DNA of 64,000 nucleotides. It comes from Frigoriglobus tundricola (GTDB lineage: Bacteria > Planctomycetota > Planctomycetia > Gemmatales > Gemmataceae). Of this stretch, positions 27,041 through 35,503 are shown piece after piece (the stretch's first letter is position 1; the number at the start of each line of letters is the position of its first letter). The translations under genes were made by a program, and so were the position numbers. The notes under the pieces were generated by a model that was not told where the DNA came from, ran no database searches, and saw only the letters and a program-made list of their open reading frames with translations. The stretch spans positions 3,038,001 to 3,102,000 of the forward strand of contig NZ_CP053452.2 in NCBI RefSeq assembly GCF_013128195.2, in the 5' to 3' direction.

Positions 27041-28111
27041 TCATTTCTTCTCGACCGCCGGGGCCGGAGCAGCCGCACCCACCGCGGGAGCCCTCATGAT
27101 GACGCCCGGCTTCACGACAGCCGGGAGCGGGCGAACGGCCCCGCCCGGCGCGGCCGGAACCGCCTTCGGTTCCGGCGCCGGGTCCTTCTTCTTGGTCTGA
27201 TCGATCGGCGGGATCGGCAGCACCAGTTCGGGGCCGACCAGCACGAGGACGTCCTCGCGGAACCCCTTCAGGTAGGTCTCGTCCGGCACCTGGTTGTCGC
27301 CGGCCACGAGGACCGTTCCGCCGGCCGCGAGCCGCTTCAGGGCCTCGCTGCGGGGGACCAGTTTGCCGTTCAGGTCGAAGGCGTCGAACTTCACGTCGGC
27401 CAGCGGCTTGACGACGACTTTCGCGTCCGTGTTCTGGTTGAAGCCGCCGTAGTACACGCGGCCGCCGCGGAACGCCCGGCCGCCGCCGTCGAACATGACG
27501 TCGCCGTAGTACGCGCCGTCCGTGCCGAGCGGCTGGCTGGTGCAGGCGGTCAGCACCTTCCCGCTGCTGTCGGCGCCGAGCATCGCGAGCCGCGGACCGG
27601 CCGTGGTCGGCAGGGCGCCGCCGATCCCGTACTGCAACTGAACGTGCGCGAGGCCCTCGGCCACCATCACCACCGTGCCGGGCGCGGCCGCCTGGAGCCA
27701 CGTCTTCGCGACCGGCTTGCCGTCGGCCGAGGCCAGCACGGTCGCCCCGTTCTTGATCCGGGCGGCGGCCTCGTCCGGCGTCAGCGGGGTGCCGTCGGCG
27801 GTCAGGAACTTGGCGCCGAACTCGCCCAGCGCGCGGTTCGTGTACTGCGACGTGACGACGTCCTGCTCGACCTGCTTCTGCACCTGCTTCTGCACCTGCT
27901 TGCCGTTCACGACCACGGTTTCGATGACGAAGTGGGTGTTCGTGACCGTCACCTTCACCGGCGTGCTGCCGATGACACGAATCTGGCCGCTGGCGTCGGC
28001 CTTGAGCGCGAGGACGCGGGGGGCCGGGCCGGTGGTGTTCGGAGCGGTGTCGCGGGGCAGCGGGGCGGCGGGAGCGACGAGCGCCGCCGACAACACGAGG
28101 GAGGGGTACAT
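27041..28111 (-). CDS. Secreted protein of unknown function
   Basis: 356 residues from the ATG at 28111, which gives a signal peptide (MYPSLVLSAALVAPAAPLP); GGAG lies about 10 bases upstream. The mature part repeats a glutamine-lysine stretch (KQVQKQVQKQVEQ), then shows beta-rich segments with VRVIGSTPVKVTVTN-like wording and a Pro/Ala-rich tail ending EKK. The YTNRALGEFGAKFLTADG part resembles planctomycete repeat proteins but no family can be named. It is likely envelope-associated. Confidence 0.65.
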   Translation of the reverse strand: MYPSLVLSAALVAPAAPLPRDTAPNTTGPAPRVLALKADASGQIRVIGSTPVKVTVTNTHFVIETVVVNGKQVQKQVQKQVEQDVVTSQYTNRALGEFGAKFLTADGTPLTPDEAAARIKNGATVLASADGKPVAKTWLQAAAPGTVVMVAEGLAHVQLQYGIGGALPTTAGPRLAMLGADSSGKVLTACTSQPLGTDGAYYGDVMFDGGGRAFRGGRVYYGGFNQNTDAKVVVKPLADVKFDAFDLNGKLVPRSEALKRLAAGGTVLVAGDNQVPDETYLKGFREDVLVLVGPELVLPIPPIDQTKKKDPAPEPKAVPAAPGGAVRPLPAVVKPGVIMRAPAVGAAAPAPAVEKK

Positions 28112-28381
28112 GCGGCCGATCTCCGGGAGTCGAACGTCAGACAATGGGAAATAGCATAACCCGGCGGATCGGGTGGGTAAAGGCGCGGGAAAGTGGTGTT
28201 ACATTGGCGCGGGCGGGCCGCGGGCGCCATTGCAAACCCCTCAAGTTCACACGTCCGACGCGGCGATCCCGTCATCGAGTTCGCGGTCTCGTTCCGGTGG
28301 CGCCCCCGTGGGCCACGGGCTCGGCGCGCGCGAAGTGCGCCCGTTCTGCCGATTGCACTCGTAAAACGACCCGTTCGCCGA

Positions 28382-28440
28382 TATAATTCCGGGAGTGCGC
28401 CCGAGGGCCGGGGGTCACCCGCCGCGGGCGCTTTTCTTTT
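28382..28440 (+). promoter_or_regulatory. infA leader: TATAAT box and terminator-like hairpin
   Basis: A perfect TATAAT is at 28382-28387; no good -35 hexamer lies at 17 bases. A stem with arms GCGCCCG (28397-28403) and CGGGCGC (28425-28431) is directly followed by TTTTCTTTTT, like an intrinsic terminator, 38 bases before the infA start. It could be an attenuator. The rest of the 357-base gap (28112-28468) holds the divergent promoter of 27041-28111. Confidence 0.5.
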
Positions 28441-28468
28441 TCCGTCACCGCTGAGGTACGCACGGAAC

Positions 28469-28696
28469 ATGCACAAGGCCAAGGAAGAAGCGATCGAGGT
28501 CGAGGGCCGCGTCATGCAGGCGCTGGCCAACACCACCTTCCGCGTCGAGCTTGACATCGGCGGCGAGGTGATCGCGCACATCGGCGGGAAGATGCGGAAG
28601 CACTACATCCGCATCATCCCCGGCGACCGCGTGAAGGTCGAGGTCTCGCCCTACGATCTGACCAAGGGCCGCATCACGTTCCGCATTCGCAACTGA
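28469..28696 (+). CDS. infA: Translation initiation factor IF-1
   Basis: 75 residues. The OB-fold sequence [19 protein letters not shown], then [22 protein letters not shown] and [12 protein letters not shown], is standard IF-1. It binds the 30S A site during initiation. Only the start ATG at 28469 gives the family N-terminus. A terminator-like hairpin precedes it, and a tRNA-like relic and a lysine-rich mini-gene follow. Confidence 0.96.
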   Translation: MHKAKEEAIEVEGRVMQALANTTFRVELDIGGEVIAHIGGKMRKHYIRIIPGDRVKVEVSPYDLTKGRITFRIRN

Positions 28697-28789
28697 GACG
28701 CGCCGGAACCGGATAACGGATCCCGGACGGGCCCGCGCCCCGGCTCCGTGGGATCTGTTACTCGGACGATCGGCGGTTCTCCGCGGCTG

Positions 28790-28860
28790 GCGGGGGTGGA
28801 GTAGGAGTCAACTCGTCGGGCTCGTCCCCGAAACCGTGGGTGCGAATCCCACTCCCCGCG
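28790..28860 (+). tRNA. tRNA-like relic resembling initiator tRNA
   Basis: 71 bases fold as a cloverleaf: acceptor GCGGGGG with TCCCCGC (one G-U), D stem GAGT/ACTC, anticodon stem TCGGG/CCCGA, and T arm GTGGG-TGCGAAT-CCCAC. The region TCGTCGGGCTC is like initiator tRNA-Met, but the anticodon loop CTCGTC has only six bases, with CGT instead of CAT, and the T loop reads TGCGAAT. No CCA follows. This is probably a degenerate tRNA gene, possibly still a structured RNA. Confidence 0.45.
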
Positions 28861-28907
28861 CTGTGACCTATCGGAATCCGACACTCCGACATTACGGGAG
28901 CTGGACC

Positions 28908-29009
28908 ATGGCGAAGGGCAACAACTCGCAGGGCAAGGAGAAGAAGAAACCGAAAAAGGACGCGAAGCCGGCGCCGGCGAAGCCGGCCCCGCCGCCGAAG
29001 AAGAAGTGA
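28908..29009 (+). CDS. Very small lysine/proline-rich protein
   Basis: 33 codons: MAKGNNSQGKEKKKPKKDAK followed by PAPAKPAPPPKKK. A GGGAG (28896-28900) precedes the ATG at good distance. Highly basic, no fold; it may bind nucleic acid or the ribosome. Its place after infA and the clear ribosome binding site argue that it is real. Conservation could not be checked. Confidence 0.6.
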   Translation: MAKGNNSQGKEKKKPKKDAKPAPAKPAPPPKKK

Positions 29010-29085
29010 CGGCCCGTTTCCCCGGCGGGCACGCCCGCCGGGGCCCGCACCCACCCGACTCTCACCACCATCGAGGCGCCACGTC

Positions 29086-29340
29086 ATGCTGCAGCGACCG
29101 ACCGCGAAGCAACAGGTTCAGGCCATGTTGGACCGGGGGTGGCAGTGGCGGGACGAATACTCGGACGTGCTCGTTCACCCGGACGACTACAACTTGTACG
29201 CCACCTACAACCGGGCCGACGACACGCTCACCCTCTCACCGGCGCTGGTCGCGGCGCTCTCGCTGGTCATCCCGACGCCGGCCGGTAAGAACCCGCGGTA
29301 CTGGCGCGACGAGCAGAAGGCCAAGTCCGCCCGGCGCTGA
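29086..29340 (+). CDS. Small conserved-looking protein of unknown function
   Basis: 84 residues, rich in Trp, Tyr and Asp: RPTAKQQVQAMLDRGWQWRDEYSD, then VLVHPDDYNLYATYNRADDTLTLSPALVAALSLV and a basic tail. The regular amino-acid use and lack of an Arg-rich shadow composition support a real gene. No domain recognised. It reads in the same direction as infA and the lysine-rich mini-gene. Confidence 0.62.
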   Translation: MLQRPTAKQQVQAMLDRGWQWRDEYSDVLVHPDDYNLYATYNRADDTLTLSPALVAALSLVIPTPAGKNPRYWRDEQKAKSARR

Positions 29341-29421
29341 CCGCGGGGCGCCCGCCCGTCCCACACGCGTGCCGCCGCGCCGCCAACCGGCGCGACGGGC
29401 GCCCATTACTGCCGGCTCCTG

Positions 29422-30096
29422 TCATTTACTGATCTTGCACTTCGGCAGCGCCTTCTGAAGGTCTTTGACGCCCGAGTTCGTCACCTTCGTCCCGGTCAGG
29501 TCGATCTCGGTGAGCTTCTTGAGCGCGGCCAGATCGTCCACCCCCGCGTCGGTGACGCTCGTGCCGATCAGGTTGAGGCGGGTGAGGTTCTTGAGCGGGG
29601 CCAGGTCCGCCATTCCCGTGGTCGTCACCTTGGTGAGCGCCAGGTCGAGGTCGGTGAGGGACTTCATCGGGGCCATGTACGCCAGCCCCGTGTTTGACAC
29701 TTTCGTGCGCGCGAGCGCGAGCACCTTCAGGCCCTTCAGCGGGACCAGCTCTTTGATACCCGCGTCCGACAGTTTGGTGTTGGAGAGGTCGAGGTGGGTC
29801 AGGGTCTTGATCGGAGCCAGGTTCTTGAGCCCGGCGTTCGTAACGGCGGTGTCGGCGAGCGAGAGCCGGGCGAGTGCGCCGAACGCGGCCAGTTCCTTCA
29901 GATCCGCGTCTGTCACCTTGGTTTCGTTGAGGTCCACCCGTACGACCGGCGCACCCGGCGACTTGTCGTCGCGGCTGACCTTACCGCCCAACCCCTTCAC
30001 GAATGCGACGGCCTTATCTTCGGCGTCGTCGGACCGTGCCGACGAACAGGCGCTCACGACCGCCACCGCCAGCGCGAGGATCGCGATCCGGAACAT
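29422..30096 (-). CDS. Leucine-rich-repeat lipoprotein
   Basis: 224 residues. The signal peptide MFRIAILALAVAVVSAC ends in a lipobox (VSAC, Cys at 17), so the protein should be lipid-anchored. About six short 24-residue repeats follow, of the form TDADLKELAAFGALARLSLADTAV, KNLAPIKTLTHLDLSNT and KELVPLKGLKVLALARTKV, which are planctomycete-type LRRs often seen beside TIGR02996 proteins. It probably binds other proteins at the cell surface. Confidence 0.85.
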   Translation of the reverse strand: MFRIAILALAVAVVSACSSARSDDAEDKAVAFVKGLGGKVSRDDKSPGAPVVRVDLNETKVTDADLKELAAFGALARLSLADTAVTNAGLKNLAPIKTLTHLDLSNTKLSDAGIKELVPLKGLKVLALARTKVSNTGLAYMAPMKSLTDLDLALTKVTTTGMADLAPLKNLTRLNLIGTSVTDAGVDDLAALKKLTEIDLTGTKVTNSGVKDLQKALPKCKISK

Positions 30097-30379
30097 CGTC
30101 GCCTCCCGGTTGCTCGGGGTCCATCAACAACCCGCCACTATCGGAACAGGATAGGCGACACGGTCGCCGGCGATACCCTCACGCACGGTCACGGTGCCCG
30201 AGAGGGGTAATCTTCTCGATTTCCTCACATCTGCTGCCGCTTCGCAGTTCACAGTTATGCGGCAATCGTTTCAGTCTACTCTTCGCCGATACATTCATTG
30301 AATTATTTTTATTATTATAATCAACTGATTGGCAATTACCGCCACCGCGGCCCTCACCCGTGCGGACAGGACCGCCGCC

Positions 30380-30919
30380 TCACGTCCTCATCCGGCGGAA
30401 CGTCAGGCTGATTCGGCCCCCGGTCGCGTGCGCGTCGGTGAGGATCGCGTGCCGCCACTCCGCTTGCATGTCCGGACACATCCAGAGCAGCGAGCCCGAA
30501 GGGAGCCGGTAGCTCTCGCTCACGGTCTTGGTGTCGATCCGGCGAAAGGTGATGGTGCGTTCCGCGCCGAGTGAGACGACCGCGATCCCGGTGCCCGGTT
30601 CCAGCTCCGCAGTCGAATCGGAGTGGAAGCCCATCGAAGCGGTCCCGTCGGGATAGAAGTTGGCAAGACAGTTGTTCGGCTCGAACCCGACCTCCGCGGC
30701 CACGCGGTCACGCACCGGAACGACGGCATCGGGGAAGGGCGCGGCCGGCCATTCGAATCCGGAGTAGTTGTACGGCAGGCCGAAACTCATCGACTTGCGG
30801 GCTCGGATGCGCGTGTCCCAGATGACCGAGCCCGCGAGGTGGTCGTAGAGCGCGCGGTCGTTCGGCAGGTAGTCGGTGAGAAGGCGGATCGAACCGGCGT
30901 CGAGCAGTGTCGTGGCCAT
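30380..30919 (-). CDS. AlkB-like 2-oxoglutarate/Fe(II) dioxygenase
   Basis: 179 residues from the ATG at 30919. The double-stranded beta-helix core is recognisable: NNCLANFYPDGTASMGFHSD gives the iron-binding His-x-Asp, WRHAIL supplies the distal His and GRISLTFR the Arg for 2-oxoglutarate. SFGLPYNYSG and IAVVSLGAERTITFR also match the family. It probably repairs alkylated bases by oxidative demethylation. The 30920-31191 interval upstream contains no gene, nor does 30097-30379, where a short AT-rich island (30298-30325) may be a promoter or terminator. Confidence 0.88.
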   Translation of the reverse strand: MATTLLDAGSIRLLTDYLPNDRALYDHLAGSVIWDTRIRARKSMSFGLPYNYSGFEWPAAPFPDAVVPVRDRVAAEVGFEPNNCLANFYPDGTASMGFHSDSTAELEPGTGIAVVSLGAERTITFRRIDTKTVSESYRLPSGSLLWMCPDMQAEWRHAILTDAHATGGRISLTFRRMRT

Positions 30920-31191
30920 CGGCGCGCCCCGTGTGCGGTGCGGGTGAAGACACCGCACACGAAAATCGGGTTCGCGTCGGGTCCTGGCCCGGTCGACTCA
31001 ACTCGCTCGGAGTTGCGCCGCCAACTCGGACGGCGGGGTGATGCCGAAGGCGTCGAGTGTCATCCGAGTCGCGATCAGGTGAAGCGGAATGACGTGGTTT
31101 TCACTCGGGGGCTGTAGACGAGAACGACCGGTTGGCTCTCGCTCTACCACAAATTGTAATCCCGGATGTCGAGATCCTGGCGGCGCGCCTT

Positions 31192-31989
31192 TCACCAGTG
31201 CATCACGTACCCGCCGTCCACGTTGACCGTCTGGCCGGTGACGTTGGCGGCGCGGTCGCTCGCCAGGAACACGGCCATCGCGGCGATGTCCTCGGGCGTC
31301 TGCCACCGGTTGAGTGGCACGAGCTTCGCGATCTTCTCCGCGGCCCAGGCGTCGTACTCCTGCCGCGCGTCCGGCGGTTGTCGGTCCCACCACGCCTGCC
31401 ACACGGACCGGTTCAGCGGCGTTTTCACCATCCCCGGACACAGGCAGTTCACCCGCACGCCGAACGGCGCCAGGTCCTTCGCCGCACACTGCGCGAAGTT
31501 GATCAGCCCGGCCTTCGACGCGCTATAAGGCGGGTCCGTCTGCGAGCCGTTTTGCCCCGCGACCGACGACAGGAACAGCATCGTACCGCGGCGCCGCTCC
31601 GCGAGCTTCGGGGCGAAGGTGTGGGCGACGGCCGCGGCGCCAACGAGGTTGACGCGGAGCACGCGGTCCCAGTCGGCCGGGTCGAGTTCCCAGAACGGGA
31701 ACCCGAACTTGCCGGACCCGATCCCCACCGCGAACACGACGTGATCCACCGCGCCGAACTTCGCCCACGTCTCCGCCGCCGCCACGCGAACGGCCGCGGG
31801 ATCGGCCACATCCACCGTCCAACCGGTGCCGCAGAGTTCGGTCGCGGCGGCGTACACGTCCGCCGACACGTCCCACACGCCGACCTGACAGCCCTCGTCG
31901 GCAAAGGCCGACGCGATCGCCCGCCCCAACCCGCGGGCGCCGCCGACCACCACCGCAACGCTTCCGGCCAATCCGAGATTCACGGTCAC
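31192..31989 (-). CDS. Short-chain dehydrogenase/reductase
   Basis: 265 residues. Cofactor motif VVVGGARGLGRAIASAFA, the catalytic Ser in LSSVAGQNG and the YxxxK in YSASKAG identify a classical SDR, with NVDGGYVMHW at the C-terminus as in 3-oxoacyl-ACP reductase relatives. NAD(H) or NADP(H) use and the substrate are unknown. The start is a GTG at 31989; a second in-frame GTG at 31983 is possible. It is divergent from the TIGR02996/LRR gene. Confidence 0.88.
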   Translation of the reverse strand: MTVNLGLAGSVAVVVGGARGLGRAIASAFADEGCQVGVWDVSADVYAAATELCGTGWTVDVADPAAVRVAAAETWAKFGAVDHVVFAVGIGSGKFGFPFWELDPADWDRVLRVNLVGAAAVAHTFAPKLAERRRGTMLFLSSVAGQNGSQTDPPYSASKAGLINFAQCAAKDLAPFGVRVNCLCPGMVKTPLNRSVWQAWWDRQPPDARQEYDAWAAEKIAKLVPLNRWQTPEDIAAMAVFLASDRAANVTGQTVNVDGGYVMHW

Positions 31990-32031
31990 GCTCCCTCAAC
32001 GAATACACTGACACCACACGGAGAATACACG

Positions 32032-33246
32032 ATGTCCGAAGCGATACTGCGCCCGGAGTTGTATTCCTTTCTCGGTGCGATCAAGGCCGAACCGGAAGAA
32101 GATACGCCCAAACTCGCGCTCGCTGACTGGCTTGAGGAACAGCCGGAACCTGCCGACCAAGCCCGCGGGGAATTCTTACGACGCTTTGTGCGGAACAACC
32201 AACTCTCGCAAAACGACCCCGCGCGGCAAGATTTCGGCGCGCTCGTCCGGCTGTGGGATGCCCACGAGGCCGCATGGGCCGGGCGGTTGCGGGCCGCGAA
32301 GCTCAAGGTGTGGGCGACGAATCACATGTTCCGTTGGGGGTTGCTGTTCCCGGCATTCGTCTGGGACGGACTGGAGTCGCAAACGCGAGCCACGGACGCG
32401 CTCGCGGGCACGGAGGAGTACGCCTGGGTCGCCGGCCTCACGCTCCGGGTTGTGGCGCCTTCCAGGTCGGGCGCCTTCGCTAACTGGTCGTTGCTCGATT
32501 CGCTCGTCGGGCTACGTGTTTCAGCGACGGAAGACGGCGCGGGCGCGCTCGACCGCCTCTGTGCCTCGCGCCGACTCGCGGGCCTTCAGTTCCTCGATGT
32601 CGGACCCGGAACCGGTCCGCTGCACGCGGTCGCACAGTCGCCGCACCTGTCGGCGCTCAGGCACCTCGTCGTGCGGCACGCGACCGACGCCGACTTCGGG
32701 GCGCTGTGTGACTCGGAGCGCCTGAACTCGCTTCGCGTACTGGACGCGTCCGGCGCGCAACTGACGTCCCACGCCGGGCGCGGGTTCGCGGAGGGTGGAG
32801 GGATCCCGGCACTCGTGGAATTGAACGTCGGCATGGCCGGTTACGCGTCCAATCGCCTCGGGGCCGATGGACTGCTCGCGCTGGTTACGAGCCCTCGGAG
32901 TTGCCGGCTGCGGAAGCTGAATGTGGCGCGCAACGACGTTGCGGACGAGGGCGTGGAGGCGCTCTGTGCCCAACCGCACATGTGCAACCTCACGCACCTC
33001 GACCTTTCTTCCAACCGGCTTACGAACCGCGCCGCCATTGCGATTGCGGCCGCCGAGCACCTGAAGGCCCTCGAACACCTGAACCTGAGTGGAAACGCAA
33101 TCACCGGTGACGGCGCGTTCGCGCTGGCCGCATCACCGTACCTAACGAGCGTCCGGCGGTTGGAGCTGACCGCAAGAGAGCTGATCGGGCAAATGGGCGT
33201 GCAAGCCCTCCACGACCGCTTCGAGACGGCGGTGGTGGTGAATTGA
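32032..33246 (+). CDS. TIGR02996-domain protein with leucine-rich repeats
   Basis: 404 residues. The N-terminal part (RPELYSFLGAIKAEPEEDTPKLALADWLEEQ) is the TIGR02996 domain. The C-terminal 250 residues contain ribonuclease-inhibitor-type LRRs, e.g. LRKLNVARNDVADEGVEALC and LTHLDLSSNRLTNRAAIAIA. It is the larger relative of 21776-22375. GGAGAA lies before the ATG at 32032; the frame continues upstream but is non-coding there. It is probably a cytoplasmic protein-binding module of unknown purpose. Confidence 0.82.
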   Translation: MSEAILRPELYSFLGAIKAEPEEDTPKLALADWLEEQPEPADQARGEFLRRFVRNNQLSQNDPARQDFGALVRLWDAHEAAWAGRLRAAKLKVWATNHMFRWGLLFPAFVWDGLESQTRATDALAGTEEYAWVAGLTLRVVAPSRSGAFANWSLLDSLVGLRVSATEDGAGALDRLCASRRLAGLQFLDVGPGTGPLHAVAQSPHLSALRHLVVRHATDADFGALCDSERLNSLRVLDASGAQLTSHAGRGFAEGGGIPALVELNVGMAGYASNRLGADGLLALVTSPRSCRLRKLNVARNDVADEGVEALCAQPHMCNLTHLDLSSNRLTNRAAIAIAAAEHLKALEHLNLSGNAITGDGAFALAASPYLTSVRRLELTARELIGQMGVQALHDRFETAVVVN

Positions 33247-33253
33247 CGCTTCG

Positions 33254-34288
33254 TCACAACACCAGCATCGCGTCGCCGTAGCTGAAGAACCGGTACTCGT
33301 GGGCTACGGCCTCGGCGTAGGCCCGTTGCAGCAGGTCACTGCCCGTGAGCGCCCCGACGAGCAGCAGGAGCGTCGTCCGCGGCAGGTGGAAGTTTGTCAC
33401 GAGCGCATCGACCACGCGGAACGCGAACGGTTCGTGGATGAACAGACCGGTTTCGCCGCAGAACGGGGACAAAAACCCATCACCCGACAAAGACATCGCC
33501 GCACTTTCCAGCGTGCGGGTCGTCGTGGTGCCCACCGCGACCACGCGACCGCCCCGCGCTTTCGCGGCGCGGATCGCATCGACCACGGGTTGCTTCACCT
33601 CGCACCATTCGCGGTGGATGACGTGCTTCGTCGGGTCGTCTTCCTTCACGGGCGCGAACGTGCCCAGCCCGACGTGAAGTGTGACGCGGGCCGTGCCGAT
33701 GCCGCGCGCCGTGAGCCGGTCGAACACGGCCGGCGTGAAGTGCAGACCCGCCGTCGGCGCCGCGACGGAGCCCGTCGTGTCGGCGTAAACGGTCTGGTAC
33801 CGCTCGCGGTCGGCCGGCTCCTCGCGGCCCTTGCGGATGTAGGGCGGCAGCGGAACGTGCCCGTAGCGTGCGAGCAACTCCGGCGGCGTCCCGGCCTCGT
33901 CGGGTTGCATCAGCCAGTGGCGGTCGTCGGTCCGGCCGCGGAGAACGAGCCGCAAGTTCGTGTCGGTGAGGAACGCCGTGCCGACTTCGGGGTACCCGCG
34001 GGTCTGCGCGAGCATCTCCCAGAGGCCGTCTTCGGTCGTGCGCAGGAACAAGCCTTCCCACTTCCCGCCGGTGGTCTCGCGGCGCCCGACCACCCGGGCC
34101 GGCAGGACGCGCGTGTCGTTCAGCACCACGAGGTCGCCGGGCGCGAGCAGGTCCGGCAGGTCGCGGAAGTGGCGGTGTTCGATGGAGGCCGAGGCGCGGC
34201 GCACGACGAGCAACCGGGCGGAGTCGCGCTCCGCCGCGGGGTGCTGGGCGATCAGGTGCTCGGGCAGGTGGTAGTCGAAGAAGGGCAT
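33254..34288 (-). CDS. queA: tRNA queuosine ribosyltransferase-isomerase QueA
   Basis: 344 residues, normal length. QueA transfers and isomerises the ribosyl of SAM onto preQ1 in tRNA, forming epoxyqueuosine. Evidence: FDYHLPEHLIAQHPAAERDSARLLV at the start, LNDTRVLPARVVGRRETTGG, TAGLHFTP, HVGLGTFAPVKEDD, HREWCEV and TNFHLPRTTLLLLVGAL. The start is at the ATG at 34288; the upstream frame is repeat DNA. It converges with the TIGR02996/LRR gene 8 bases away and a tandem repeat lies at its 5' side. Confidence 0.95.
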   Translation of the reverse strand: MPFFDYHLPEHLIAQHPAAERDSARLLVVRRASASIEHRHFRDLPDLLAPGDLVVLNDTRVLPARVVGRRETTGGKWEGLFLRTTEDGLWEMLAQTRGYPEVGTAFLTDTNLRLVLRGRTDDRHWLMQPDEAGTPPELLARYGHVPLPPYIRKGREEPADRERYQTVYADTTGSVAAPTAGLHFTPAVFDRLTARGIGTARVTLHVGLGTFAPVKEDDPTKHVIHREWCEVKQPVVDAIRAAKARGGRVVAVGTTTTRTLESAAMSLSGDGFLSPFCGETGLFIHEPFAFRVVDALVTNFHLPRTTLLLLVGALTGSDLLQRAYAEAVAHEYRFFSYGDAMLVL

Positions 34289-34301
34289 GGTGTGCGGGAC
34301 G

Positions 34302-34520
34302 GAGCGGGGGGCGTAAGCCCCCTGTGTCATGGCGCGCAGCTGAGCGGGGCGTGAGCCCCCTGTGTGTCATGGCGCGCAGCTGAGCGGGGCGTGAGCCCCC
34401 TGTGTGTCATGGCGCGCAGCTGAGCGGGGCTTAAGCCCCCTGTGTGTCATGCGCAGCTGAGCGGGGCGTAAGCCCCCTTGTGCGTGGACGTTACACAGGG
34501 GGCTCACGCCCCCGCTCAGG
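34302..34520. repeat. Tandem 40-bp GC-rich repeat array
   Basis: Five direct copies begin at about 34302, 34342, 34382, 34422 and 34459. Each contains GAGCGGGGCGT(G/A)AGCCCCC followed by TGTGTGTCATGGCGCGCAGC; a sixth partial copy is inverted (34493-34519). The GGGGC/GCCCC words form small hairpins. The array lies directly upstream of queA and downstream of the next minus-strand gene. Confidence 0.85.
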
Positions 34521-34526
34521 GAAGGA

Positions 34527-35069
34527 TCACTTGAAGTTCTTCACCCACTCGTCGAACTCTTTCTTGTGCTTCTCGACGGTCTTCGTGGGACCGCGGAGCC
34601 ACAGCGAGGCGACCGCGTTGTCCTTGTCCTCGAAGATCACGTAGATCTGCCGGTATTCCGGCACCGGGGTGCTCTCCTTCGCCATCGGGAACGCCTTCTT
34701 CAGGAACGTCCCGGTGATGTCCAAGTAAGTGGCTTCGTATTTCCCGACCTTGATCTTCTCCTGCTTCGTCTCAACCTTCTCCTTGCCCTTGGCCGGCTCG
34801 AACACGGACAACTGGCGCTTCAGGTTCGCATCGACGCCGCCGCCGCCGGGGGAAAAGAAGATCGCGACTTCGGCATCGTCCTTATCGCCTTCGGCCTTCG
34901 TCAGCCGGAACTGGCCCTTGCGGATATTGCCCGACGGCGTCTCTTCCTTCCACCCGGCCGGGGCCGTGGACCTCTGTCCGGCCCACTCCACCGTCACACC
35001 CTTCTTGTCGTCGGCCGTCAGGCCGCACGCGAGAACCGCCGTCAGGACGGCAGCCGTCAGCACGCGCAT
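34527..35069 (-). CDS. Secreted protein, paralogue of 49935-50474
   Basis: 180 residues. Signal peptide MRVLTAAVLTAVLACGLTAD is followed by a short beta-rich protein with PAGWKEETPSGNIRKGQFRL and, near the end, EFDEWVKNFK. The second copy at 49935-50474 has the matching PAEWKKEKPSNLLRTYQFKL and KFEKWVKSFK. The family is unnamed; it recurs in planctomycetes. The ATG at 35069 is chosen because it gives the signal peptide. Confidence 0.75.
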   Translation of the reverse strand: MRVLTAAVLTAVLACGLTADDKKGVTVEWAGQRSTAPAGWKEETPSGNIRKGQFRLTKAEGDKDDAEVAIFFSPGGGGVDANLKRQLSVFEPAKGKEKVETKQEKIKVGKYEATYLDITGTFLKKAFPMAKESTPVPEYRQIYVIFEDKDNAVASLWLRGPTKTVEKHKKEFDEWVKNFK

Positions 35070-35148
35070 GGGAGAAGCCCCTTGGAAAGCAAGAAACGAT
35101 CCGGTTCCGCCACGGGGGCATTCTAGGCGCAATGCGAACGCGCCGCCA

Positions 35149-35436
35149 TCAGTCCGCGGCCAAAGGGATCGGCGCGGGGGCGGTGACCGTAAGGGTTTCG
35201 GACGCGTCGGCCGTGTCGAACGGGACACCGCCCGTCGGCGCGGGCGGCGGGCTCAGCAACGGATCGAGGTCGGTGACATCGATGACCTGTGCGAGTACGA
35301 CCGGCTCGGCCGGTTCGGTGGCGACCGCCGGTTGCTCCGGTTCCGGCGCGGGGGCCGGCTTGGAGAAGAAGATGAAGTACACCGCCGCGTAGCCGAGCAG
35401 GCTGCTCGCCACGCTGATCGCCATCATTTTGCGCAC
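35149..35436 (-). CDS. Small single-pass membrane protein
   Basis: 95 residues with one membrane segment (AISVASSLLGYAAVYFIFF) near the N-terminus and a Pro/Glu/Ala-rich C-terminal part. The GTG at 35436 is preceded by GGAG six bases upstream. It looks like a periplasm-facing anchor of the TonB-linker type but has no recognised domain. Situated between the secreted protein gene and pxpC on the same strand. Confidence 0.6.
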   Translation of the reverse strand: MRKMMAISVASSLLGYAAVYFIFFSKPAPAPEPEQPAVATEPAEPVVLAQVIDVTDLDPLLSPPPAPTGGVPFDTADASETLTVTAPAPIPLAAD

Positions 35437-35503
35437 GGCCGCTCCGGGTTCGGGTGCTGAAAGAAGCGGCCCGGAATAGCCCCGCGCGGGGAGCGAGACA
35501 AGA

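Noticed and set aside
31132..32031. Long open frame upstream of the TIGR02996/LRR gene
   Set aside because: It lies antisense to the SDR gene and has a His/Arg/Pro-rich shadow composition.
34302..34520. Tandem repeats considered as a CRISPR array
   Set aside because: The units are contiguous 40-bp copies without variable spacers, and no cas genes are near.
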